A stretch of DNA of 64,000 nt from an uncultured Prevotellaceae bacterium (GTDB lineage Bacteria; Bacteroidota; Bacteroidia; Bacteroidales; Bacteroidaceae): positions 51,258-115,257 of the forward strand of contig ONLY01000013.1 of NCBI GenBank assembly GCA_900318775.1. Direction: 5' to 3'. Positions 51,565-58,680 of the stretch are shown piece by piece; the first letter of the stretch is position 1; the number at the start of each line of letters is the position of its first letter. The translations under genes and the position numbers were made by a program. The notes below the pieces were generated by a model, which worked only from the letters and a program-made list of their open reading frames with translations, was not told the origin of the DNA and searched no databases.

Positions 51565-52620
51565 TCACTTCCTTCCGTTGAAATGCTTCTCCAAACGCTT
51601 ATATTCTTTCTTGGTCAATCGCATGAAACTACCATGCTGAGGAGCGGTGACACCCTCTATATCTACTGGATCATGAAAACCCTTTAGGTATTCGTCAGCC
51701 TGACAAATACGGTAGTGCCGAGGACGGTCGCTGTACTGAATGTAGGCCACACGCCAGCCTTTCTCTCCCACAATCTGAAAGGCGCTGCTGCCCTCACACT
51801 TCTTTTTGCCTTCAAAACTGACAAAGTCATGTTCGTCTGGCTCAGGCCAGGGACCTGTCAGTTTATCAGCCTTCGTCTGGAAGATACCCGGATGTCCGCC
51901 TTCCTTCTTGATAAGCATATGATACTTGTTATCACTCTCCAGATAATTGATGTCAGCATCAATGGTAGCATAGCCCCAATCAAAGAGCACACGCGGCTTG
52001 GTCAACTTCGTGAAACTCTTGTCGGCATAACTATACACCATGCGGTCATACGTGTCGCTCTCGTTGAAGCTCCAAATGGAATAGTAGATAAAGTAACCGC
52101 CCTTCTCACCGTTCGCCCACACATAATCTGGATCCCAAAAGACTTGTGGAGCCCATACACGGTTGATCTTGCTCCAGTCGGCAATAATGTCAGGGCTCTC
52201 AGGGTCGCAGAAGATAGCGTTGCCTTTACGGAAGTCGAAAGTCGTAGAAGTCCAATGGATAAGGTCATCGCTCTTAAGCAAATCGATGCCATAATTATAC
52301 CATTCATGGCTCTTCGCAACACACATATCTGTCGTCACCATCAAATAGCCTTTTCCCGAATCGGACTTGCGACATACATAAGCATCACGCTGACCACCTT
52401 CAATGCCAGCCAATTGCGAAGCGTCCATCACAGCCTTGCCCTCATTGAGGTCATGGTAATGAAGCCCATCACGACTGAGTGCATAAGCGGTAAATTCACC
52501 CTTGTCACTCATATGGCAATAGAGATAACCATATGTACCCTTCTGCAAGTTTTGGGCAGAGAGACTCAAAGCAGAAAGCCCCATAAGGAGGCTTGCCAAA
52601 AATGTTCGTGCTTGTATCAT
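51565..52620 (-). CDS. Exported GH43-like beta-propeller glycosidase
   Basis: 351 residues with a signal peptide ('ARTFLASLLMGLSALSLSAQ'). The body reads as a five-bladed propeller with repeated 'S.DGLHYHDL', 'SDDLIHWTSTTF' and 'KADKLTGPWPEP' strands common in clan GH-F enzymes. 'GGQRDAYVCR', 'WAPQVFWDPD' and 'CEGSSAFQI' are candidate sites for the two aspartates and the acid glutamate of GH43. Arabinan- or xylan-derived substrates are likely, but the classic N-terminal motif is absent and activity is unproven. The promoter lies between a 14-bp inverted repeat. Confidence 0.78.
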   Translation of the reverse strand: MIQARTFLASLLMGLSALSLSAQNLQKGTYGYLYCHMSDKGEFTAYALSRDGLHYHDLNEGKAVMDASQLAGIEGGQRDAYVCRKSDSGKGYLMVTTDMCVAKSHEWYNYGIDLLKSDDLIHWTSTTFDFRKGNAIFCDPESPDIIADWSKINRVWAPQVFWDPDYVWANGEKGGYFIYYSIWSFNESDTYDRMVYSYADKSFTKLTKPRVLFDWGYATIDADINYLESDNKYHMLIKKEGGHPGIFQTKADKLTGPWPEPDEHDFVSFEGKKKCEGSSAFQIVGEKGWRVAYIQYSDRPRHYRICQADEYLKGFHDPVDIEGVTAPQHGSFMRLTKKEYKRLEKHFNGRK

Positions 52621-52624
52621 ACAA

Positions 52625-52687
52625 ATGTTTCGTTTGGGTTAGTGGCTACAAAGATAAAGATTCTTTGCCATATCCCAAACGAAACAT
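52625..52687. repeat. 14-bp perfect inverted repeat bracketing the GH43-like gene promoter
   Basis: ATGTTTCGTTTGGG (52625-52638) and CCCAAACGAAACAT (52674-52687) flank 35 bases containing the -7 element. The -33 TTTG itself lies inside the distal arm. Confidence 0.85.
52649..52656 (-). promoter_or_regulatory. Promoter for GH43-like gene
   Basis: Minus-strand TATCTTTG with TTTG (52676-52679) 19 bases upstream. The start codon follows 28 bases downstream. Confidence 0.8.
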
Positions 52688-52775
52688 GCTGTTTTCTCAG
52701 AAGGAAAAAGATAGATTAATTTATCTTTGCCTTATTTTCACTAGCTGCTACCCCCTCTGGTTGTACCGTCGGATT

Positions 52776-53546
52776 CTATGTAGAGCTGTAAGTTGTTTCC
52801 AGTTTATTTCTGTTCCATACACCTACCACCTGTTTTCCTGATGCGGTGCGGTAGATTCCATATCCATGGCGAAGACCTTCATGGAAGTGTCCTACATAGA
52901 CAGCGCCATTAGCAGTGATGTAGGTACCCTCGCCCTCAAATTCAGAATTGACGAACTGACCTTGATAGCAAGAGCCATTGGCAAACATGTAGCGACCCTC
53001 ACCTTCTTTTTCGCCATTTACCCAATTGCCGGCATACACATCACCGTTAGCATAGCGATAAGTGCCCTGACCATTGCGCTGGTTATTCTCATAGTGTCCT
53101 GCATACATATCACCATTGGCTGCATGGAAGATGCCTTCACCTGAGCGCACGTCAGCAGTCCACTCGCCTTCATAAATATCTCCGTTTCCCCAACGAAGCA
53201 CACCGCGACCTTCGCGCTTTCCGTCACGCCACATACCTTCGTATACATTGTTCGATTCAGCATAATATGCTGCTCCATCCATGCTCTGCTTGCTACCACG
53301 GAAATAACCTTGATAGATATCTCCATCAGACCATCTATAAATGCCATAACCGTCCATCTTCCCGTCTTTCAACTCTCCCTCATACATATCTCCATTAGCC
53401 CATATACATATATTACGACCTTGGTCTAAAACCTTCTTCGTCTTATTGTGCATAGGATCTTGAGGCTTCGGAAGCGGAGGGTTTTCAGCTAAAACAAAGC
53501 TTGAAGCGATAAGCCATGTTAACAAATATGTACAGATTCTTTGCAT
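52776..53546 (-). CDS. Exported MORN-repeat protein
   Basis: 256 residues: a signal peptide ('QRICTYLLTWLIASSFVLAE'), a short linker with prolines, then eight consecutive MORN repeats (Y-x-G-x-[WFY] followed by G-x-G about nine residues later, for example 'YEGEWTADVRSGEG' and 'YAGNWVNGEKEGEG'). MORN repeats form an elongated beta-hairpin sheet and often mediate binding to lipids or proteins. Being exported, this one acts in the periplasm or outside. No catalytic domain is attached. It has its own promoter. Confidence 0.9.
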   Translation of the reverse strand: MQRICTYLLTWLIASSFVLAENPPLPKPQDPMHNKTKKVLDQGRNICIWANGDMYEGELKDGKMDGYGIYRWSDGDIYQGYFRGSKQSMDGAAYYAESNNVYEGMWRDGKREGRGVLRWGNGDIYEGEWTADVRSGEGIFHAANGDMYAGHYENNQRNGQGTYRYANGDVYAGNWVNGEKEGEGRYMFANGSCYQGQFVNSEFEGEGTYITANGAVYVGHFHEGLRHGYGIYRTASGKQVVGVWNRNKLETTYSST

Positions 53547-53610
53547 ACTAGTAGGTTGATTAGTTATACACAGAGAGTTAGATTTTGCCCTTTTGTTTCG
53601 AATAGCATCG

Positions 53611-53618
53611 CAAATGTA
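53611..53618 (-). promoter_or_regulatory. Promoter for MORN gene
   Basis: Minus-strand TACATTTG with TTTG (53638-53641) 19 bases upstream; it lies 64 bases before the ATG. Confidence 0.75.
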
Positions 53619-53747
53619 TAGAGTTTTCGTTCTCCAACAAAATAAAAAGATACAAAAAATGCCTTCAAACTATAAAAAACAGACATTTTGACCAAATAAT
53701 GTAACGATTTTCGGTGTTTTTTCTATAAATAGAGAACAAAACAGCCT

Positions 53748-54446
53748 CTACAACAACGCAGAAGCGATAGCAAGGTCAAAAGGTGTTGTGATTTTGATAT
53801 TTTCGCGATTTCCGGACACTAGAGTGACGCGATGCCCGAATTTCTCCACCACAGAGGCATCATCGGTAAAGACTTCTGCAACAGTCTGAAGTGAACCCTC
53901 TAAATACTTCGCCAAACAGGGCTGATTATAAGCGGCACGCAGCAAGGATGCGGAAAAAACTTGAGGGGTTTGCACAAGACGATATTCAGAACGAGGTACC
54001 GTTTTTGAATCCTTATCGCTAACGATATAACGAATTGTCTCCACAACATTAATGACAGGAACAGCAGCTTCTGTACGAGCGGCTGCTTCATATGTGGCCT
54101 GAATTGTTTCAAAGGAAACAAAAGGGCGCACGCCGTCATGAACACCAACAAGGGTTGCAGCCGGCGATACTTTTGCGAGGCCATTCTTGACGGAATGGAA
54201 ACGGGTTTCACCGCCATTGGCTAATGTGTAAGGCTGTGAGAAGTTATACTTTTCGCAAAGTTCTCGCCAATAGCCTTGCTGGCTCTCGGGCAGAACTAAC
54301 ACAACCTGAATTGTTGCGTCAAACTGGAGAAAACGGTCTATGGTGCGCATCAGAACCGGTTTCCCACCTATGGGCAAAAATTGCTTGGGGATATCCCCAC
54401 CCATGCGAAGTCCCTTGCCTCCTGCTACTATAATGACGGCGTTCAT
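53748..54446 (-). CDS. ispD: 2-C-methyl-D-erythritol 4-phosphate cytidylyltransferase
   Basis: 232 residues, the normal IspD length. '[20 protein letters not shown]' is the nucleotide-binding start with the conserved Gly-rich loop and Lys. '[14 protein letters not shown]' and '[13 protein letters not shown]' are the other family signatures, and '[17 protein letters not shown]' completes the active site. It transfers CMP to methylerythritol phosphate in the non-mevalonate isoprenoid pathway. It is separated from the DJ-1 gene by 334 bases without a clear promoter. Confidence 0.96.
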   Translation of the reverse strand: MNAVIIVAGGKGLRMGGDIPKQFLPIGGKPVLMRTIDRFLQFDATIQVVLVLPESQQGYWRELCEKYNFSQPYTLANGGETRFHSVKNGLAKVSPAATLVGVHDGVRPFVSFETIQATYEAAARTEAAVPVINVVETIRYIVSDKDSKTVPRSEYRLVQTPQVFSASLLRAAYNQPCLAKYLEGSLQTVAEVFTDDASVVEKFGHRVTLVSGNRENIKITTPFDLAIASALL

Positions 54447-54530
54447 TTTCTTTATTATACTATAAATATCAATCGTCTCACGCGTTCATGCCTCCAGAAA
54501 TGCGGCTAAAGTCCCCTTAAATGATGTACA

Positions 54531-54592
54531 AGTTCCTTAGGGGAAACTCATGCCCCTTTGAACTACAGACAAGTCAATAGGGGAAAACAGTC
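54531..54592. repeat. Imperfect repeats and hairpin (AGGGGAAA) in the ispD upstream region
   Basis: Two similar units (AAGTTCCTTAGGGGAAACT near 54531 and AAGTCAATAGGGGAAAAC near 54569) surround a small hairpin (AGTTC/GAACT and AGGGG/CCCCT). The rest of the 54447-54780 spacer is low-complexity AT-rich DNA in which I see nothing else. Confidence 0.45.
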
Positions 54593-54780
54593 ATTCTGGT
54601 TGGGAATTATTGAGGACTCAACTATTAGCATCAGCTGTAGAGTGCAAATGCCAGCAGATAAGCTAATGCCAATGACCAACAATAAACCAATCAACAACAT
54701 CTATTAATTGGCAACTGTCAAACATTAACTGACATTCGTCAACTATAATAAATCAGCTATCAGCCAAAAGCTATCAGCTG

Positions 54781-55323
54781 TCAACTAAACATCATGCCTT
54801 GCCTCAGCTGATCGGCCACCTCCTTGCCACAGAAATGCTCCACGAGCATGTATCCAAGTGGAAGGGCAGCAGCAGGACCTTTGCCTGTGAACATGAGTCC
54901 ATCGTGCTCTATGAGGTCGGCTGTGTAATTGGCACCAATGAGATACTGCTCAAAGCCTGGATAACAAGTCATGCGCTTGCCTTGGGCAAGGCCTAAGTTA
55001 CCAAACACCATTGGAGCAGCGCAGATTGCTGAGAGGGCTTTTCCTGCAGCATGATGATCAAGAATGACCTGACAAAGTTCCTGATGAGCATTGAGATTTG
55101 CTGCACCAGGCATGCCACCAGGAAGGAACAGGAGGTCGGCATCTGTATAGTCGTTGTCGGCAAACATGGAATCGGCAACAACGTCTATGCCATGAGCACC
55201 TGTAACGGTGAGTTGATCGGTGATAGACACTGTCTTGGCAGAAAGCCCTGCACGACGGAGTACGTCAATGGGGGCAATTGCTTCCACTTCTTCGAAGCCT
55301 GTGGCGAGAAATGCGTATATCAT
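54781..55323 (-). CDS. DJ-1/PfpI family protein
   Basis: 180 residues of the DJ-1/ThiJ class. 'FLATGFEEVEAIAPIDVLRR' carries the conserved Glu that pairs with the reactive cysteine, and 'ALSAICAAPMVFG' contains C101 on the nucleophile elbow. 'GKGPAAALPLGYMLVEHFCG' matches the family's C-terminus. Members include deglycase/chaperone-like YajL. It begins 4 bases after the TonB-like gene, so it is the last gene of the exbB-exbD-tonB operon. The exact biochemical role is uncertain. Confidence 0.9.
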   Translation of the reverse strand: MIYAFLATGFEEVEAIAPIDVLRRAGLSAKTVSITDQLTVTGAHGIDVVADSMFADNDYTDADLLFLPGGMPGAANLNAHQELCQVILDHHAAGKALSAICAAPMVFGNLGLAQGKRMTCYPGFEQYLIGANYTADLIEHDGLMFTGKGPAAALPLGYMLVEHFCGKEVADQLRQGMMFS

Positions 55324-55327
55324 ATTC

Positions 55328-56326
55328 TTATTTCAGTTTAAATCGGTATGTGATTGTTCCGTCCTCATCTTTATCGCCTGTCGAGAAGCGAGATTGCTTG
55401 GCGGCAGCAATAGCAGCATTTTTGAGAGCAGAGGAAGATGTGGTACTACTTCTCACGCTAGCACTAATGACGGAACCTGATGCGCTAACCTTAATGGCTA
55501 CAAGCACGGTACCTTCACTGTTAGGGTCTGCATAGTTAGGTTTTGCTAGATAGACGACAGTACGATTGCCCACTTGTGCCGATGGACCTGTGCCAATACC
55601 TCCCACTCCTGTGGTAGCTCCCATATTGCTATTGCCTGTAGGTGAACCCTGTGCGCCATTGCCTGTAGTGTTGCCACTACTGCCCTTGTTTCCAGCATTG
55701 CCAAATGCGCCAGCCACACGGTTGTTAGCAGCGGCAGCGGCTTTGCGGTCTGCTTCGGCCTTCTTGCGAGCCTCTTCCTCGGCTTTCTTTCGAGCCGCTT
55801 CTTCGGCAGCTTTTTTACGAGCGGCCTCTTCTGCTGCACGTTTCTTGGCTGCTTCCTCTGCGGTTTTGCGCTTGGCTGCGGCTTCAGCCTTAATGCGGGC
55901 TTCCTCGGCAGCTTTCTTTTTCGCTTCTTCAGCCGCCTTCTTCTTAGCCTCTTCAGCGGCTATAGATTTCTCCTGTTCCTGTGTGATGAGCGGTTTTGCT
56001 GCAGATTGGGGTTTGGGGGCAGGAGTTGGCTTGGGGGCCGATACTGGCTTCGGTGTTGGCGGAGGAGCCAATGGAACTTCTTCCACAGCGGTCTCATCCG
56101 TCAGGTTTTCTTCTCCTTCGGGAGAGGCTTCTTCTGCAGGCAAACCGCCTAAGTCTTCACCAACTGCATCCTCAACCATGCCGAGGAGCACGGGCACACC
56201 ATCCTCTTTCTCATTGTTGGGCTGAGCCTTTGAGAGAGAGAGAAGGGCAAGCAGACCGACGATGAGCGCATGCACCAGAACGGTAGAGAGCCCGGCCTTA
56301 ATATTTTTCTTCTTGTTATCAGTCAT
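55328..56326 (-). CDS. TonB-like energy transducer with long Lys/Ala/Glu helix
   Basis: 332 residues. An N-terminal membrane anchor ('GLSTVLVHALIVGLLALLSL') with the conserved His is followed by a Pro-rich stretch ('PKPTPAPKP'). A long TolA-like helix of repeated 'AAEEA(A/R)KKK' blocks and a Gly/Asn/Ser linker come next. The C-terminal domain ('NSEGTVLVAIKVSASGSVIS', ending 'DEDGTITYRFKLK') resembles the TonB C-terminal fold. With ExbB and ExbD it would transmit proton-motive force to outer-membrane transporters. The TolA-like middle makes a Tol-type role a second possibility. It overlaps exbD by 8 bases. Confidence 0.85.
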   Translation of the reverse strand: MTDNKKKNIKAGLSTVLVHALIVGLLALLSLSKAQPNNEKEDGVPVLLGMVEDAVGEDLGGLPAEEASPEGEENLTDETAVEEVPLAPPPTPKPVSAPKPTPAPKPQSAAKPLITQEQEKSIAAEEAKKKAAEEAKKKAAEEARIKAEAAAKRKTAEEAAKKRAAEEAARKKAAEEAARKKAEEEARKKAEADRKAAAAANNRVAGAFGNAGNKGSSGNTTGNGAQGSPTGNSNMGATTGVGGIGTGPSAQVGNRTVVYLAKPNYADPNSEGTVLVAIKVSASGSVISASVRSSTTSSSALKNAAIAAAKQSRFSTGDKDEDGTITYRFKLK

Positions 56327-56735
56327 TTTGAGAAGGTGGTCGAGTGGCGAGCACCATCTTGAAATGGTTCTCGTTGGCTATGCTCAATATCTCAACAATA
56401 TTCTTGTAGGGCACTGCTTCGTCGGCATAGAGGGAGACGAAGAGTTCTGTAGAGTCATTGACCTGTGCGCCAAGCACTTTTGGCAGTTCCTCCAGCGTGA
56501 CGGGCTCTTCCTGTTCGTTGCCTGCGGCTGCGTAGAGATTGAGATCTTTGTCAATCACCACACGCGCTGTTGCCTTCACTGTCGTTTGCTTCTTGCCCTG
56601 AGGCAGAAGCACCTTGATGGCATTGGGCGACACCATCGTGCTCGTAATCATGAAGAAGATGAGCAGCAGGAAGATGATATCGGTCATCGACGCCATATTG
56701 AACGTCGGGCTGACCTTTGTTCTTCTCTTGAACAT
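56319..56735 (-). CDS. exbD: ExbD/TolR biopolymer transport protein
   Basis: 138 residues. A short cytosolic N-terminus ('FKRRTKVSPTFNMASMTDII') is followed by one helix whose Asp in 'SMTDIIFLLLIFFM' is the conserved proton-conducting residue. The periplasmic domain ('TARVVIDKDLNLYAA' to 'YKNIVEILSIANENHF') matches the family. It starts 4 bases after exbB and overlaps the TonB-like gene. Confidence 0.92.
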   Translation of the reverse strand: MFKRRTKVSPTFNMASMTDIIFLLLIFFMITSTMVSPNAIKVLLPQGKKQTTVKATARVVIDKDLNLYAAAGNEQEEPVTLEELPKVLGAQVNDSTELFVSLYADEAVPYKNIVEILSIANENHFKMVLATRPPSQND

Positions 56736-56739
56736 AGGC

Positions 56740-57363
56740 TTATTCTCCTTCGCTTACAATATCCATGAATGTAAGAGACTTGGCTTCAATCTCGTTCACG
56801 ACTCCGTCTATCTTGGCCACAAGATAGTTGTAGCCGAACAAGGCGATGATGCCGACAGCAAGGCCGCCCACGGTGGTAATCATAGCCTGATAAATACCGC
56901 CTGAGAGGAGACTGATGTCGATGTTTCCACCGGCGTTGCTCATCTGCCAGAAGGCTTCGACCATGCCGATAACGGTGCCAAGGAAGCCAATCATCGGTGC
57001 ACCGCCTGCAATGGTAGCGAGAACAGGAAGACGCTTTTCCATCGTGGCAATTTCAAGATTGCCGGTATTCTCGATGGCTGTCTGAATCTCTGCAGCAGGC
57101 TTGCCCATACGAGAGATGCCACGCTCAATCATGCGGGCTGCAGCCGTGTTGGTGTTGCGGCAGAAGTTGATGGCAGACTTCACATCGTTGTTTTTGAGAT
57201 AGTCGCGAATGCGGTCCATGAAGAGCTTGTCGTCTTTGCCGGCACTGCGGATGGCCAGGAAACGCTCTACGAATATGTACACTGCGATGATTGAGAGGAT
57301 GGCCAGCACAATCATGATCCAGCCACCTTTTGATGCGAGCTCAAGGATGCTCAATTCTTCCAT
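56740..57363 (-). CDS. exbB: ExbB/TolQ proton channel protein
   Basis: 207 residues of the MotA/TolQ/ExbB family, with three helices: one near the N-terminus ('GWIMIVLAILSIIAVYIFVE') and a C-terminal pair. 'PVLATIAGGAPMIGFLGTVI' and 'IYQAMITTVGGLAVGIIALF' are the signature pore helices. First gene of the operon exbB-exbD-tonB-DJ-1, divergent from nadK. In many Bacteroidetes I recall pdxJ between nadK and this gene; here there is none. Confidence 0.94.
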   Translation of the reverse strand: MEELSILELASKGGWIMIVLAILSIIAVYIFVERFLAIRSAGKDDKLFMDRIRDYLKNNDVKSAINFCRNTNTAAARMIERGISRMGKPAAEIQTAIENTGNLEIATMEKRLPVLATIAGGAPMIGFLGTVIGMVEAFWQMSNAGGNIDISLLSGGIYQAMITTVGGLAVGIIALFGYNYLVAKIDGVVNEIEAKSLTFMDIVSEGE

Positions 57364-57466
57364 AATGCGTCAAGTTTTGGTGTAAATTATCAATTAGAAG
57401 TTACGTTTTATACGGTTCGCACGGCTTTTTATGAATGATGAACAAGGTTTTATAAATTATAATCTA

Positions 57467-57474
57467 TACCTTTG
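57467..57474 (+). promoter_or_regulatory. Promoter -7 element for nadK
   Basis: TACCTTTG is a full match, 63 bases before the ATG. The -33 match is poor. It overlaps the divergent exbB promoter region. Confidence 0.65.
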
Positions 57475-57489
57475 CGAACGATTCACTTG

Positions 57490-57497
57490 CAAAAATA
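57490..57497 (-). promoter_or_regulatory. Promoter for exbB operon
   Basis: Minus-strand TATTTTTG with TTTG 21 bases upstream (57519-57522). The exbB ATG is 126 bases downstream, so its transcript would run across the nadK -7 element. Confidence 0.65.
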
Positions 57498-57537
57498 CGA
57501 CATTTATGTCATATCCGACAAATAAAAAATCATAAAT

Positions 57538-58422
57538 ATGACTAAAAAGCTCAAGTTTGCCCTTTTCGGTAATGTGTATCAAGAGCGCAAGAGTGCTGCG
57601 GTGCAGAAATTCTTCGCCATTGCCTCCGAACGGAAAGCGGAGATTGCTATGCCAGAGCTATTTCACCAGTTTCTGACCAACAACCTGAAGATTAGCGTCC
57701 CAGCGTGTGAAATTATCAAGGACAACCAGTTTGAGGCTGACTACGTAGTATGCATGGGAGGCGACGGAACGTTTCTGGACGTGGCTAGTCGTGTGGCAGA
57801 CAAGGAGATACCCATCGTGGGCATCAATACAGGACGTCTGGGCTTTTTAGCCAGTTTCTCGCCCGACCACATCGAGGCCACGATTGCCGACCTTTATGAG
57901 GGCAACTTCGACGTGGAGCAGCACAGCGTGCTGAACATATCGTGCGACGAGATGGAGCTGAAGGACTATCCTTTTGCGCTGAACGAGATTGCCATCCTGA
58001 AGCACGACATCTCGTCAATGATAACCATCCACACCAACATTAACGATGAGTACCTCACAACCTATCAGGCAGACGGGCTCATCATCGGCACGCCAACAGG
58101 CAGCACGGCCTATTCGCTTAGTGTGGGAGGCCCCATCATTGTGCCACAGAGCGACACCATATGCCTTACACCAGTGGCACCTCACAGCCTGAACATGCGC
58201 CCCATCGTGCTGTGCGACAACAGCGAGATTTCTCTGCGCGTGGAAAGCCGCAGCCACAGTTTCCTCATCTCGCTTGATGGACGTAGCCAAAGCTATCCGG
58301 ACAACATCCACCTGCGCATCCGAAAAGCACCCTACTGCGTGAAAGTTGTCACGCGGCAAGGACAGAGCTTCTTCTCCACCTTGCGGAAGAAGATGATGTG
58401 GGGAGCAGACAACAGAGGATAA
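57538..58422 (+). CDS. nadK: NAD kinase
   Basis: 294 residues. 'VVCMGGDGTFLDVA' has the catalytic GGDGT motif (D76). 'PFALNEIAILKHD' holds the NE/D motif, and 'YQADGLIIGTPTGSTAYSLS' is the conserved substrate loop. It phosphorylates NAD to NADP in the cytosol. It is divergent from the exbB operon and followed by a spacer with tandem repeats. Confidence 0.97.
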   Translation: MTKKLKFALFGNVYQERKSAAVQKFFAIASERKAEIAMPELFHQFLTNNLKISVPACEIIKDNQFEADYVVCMGGDGTFLDVASRVADKEIPIVGINTGRLGFLASFSPDHIEATIADLYEGNFDVEQHSVLNISCDEMELKDYPFALNEIAILKHDISSMITIHTNINDEYLTTYQADGLIIGTPTGSTAYSLSVGGPIIVPQSDTICLTPVAPHSLNMRPIVLCDNSEISLRVESRSHSFLISLDGRSQSYPDNIHLRIRKAPYCVKVVTRQGQSFFSTLRKKMMWGADNRG

Positions 58423-58507
58423 GGCCTCAGTCATACCCCAAAACAGACCCCACAAAATATGAGATTCCCGAAACACTCTTAAACAGGGGCTTCTGCAAGC
58501 ACAAAAT

Positions 58508-58579
58508 CGGTGTGAGTCACACCGCCACCCACGGTCTGAGTCACACCGGCACCATCGGTCTGAGTCACACCGCCTGAGA
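58508..58579. repeat. 24-bp tandem repeat, three copies, with GTGTGA-TCACAC palindrome
   Basis: Copies at 58508, 58532 and 58556 follow CGGTsTGAGTCACACCGsC. The core of copy 1, GGTGTGAGTCACACC, is a perfect inverted repeat around a central base. The repeat lies between nadK and the ABC transporter gene and has the look of an operator array. Confidence 0.8.
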
Positions 58580-58680
58580 GGTGCAGGAAGCGAGACAAAA
58601 ACAAAGGCTGAATTTGGCATATTCTAGCACACCCTAAGGAGTGCACCACGACAGCAGCAGAAGAACTGAGACATAGCAGA

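Noticed and set aside
52722..52729. Plus-strand TATCTTTG as a promoter
   Set aside because: No plus-strand gene follows before 57538 and there is no -33 element; it is probably chance in AT-rich DNA, although an antisense RNA to the MORN gene cannot be excluded.
55566..56225. 219-codon plus-strand frame rich in Ala/Ser/Phe
   Set aside because: It is the mirror of the Lys/Ala/Glu repeats of the TonB-like protein and would not be a plausible protein.
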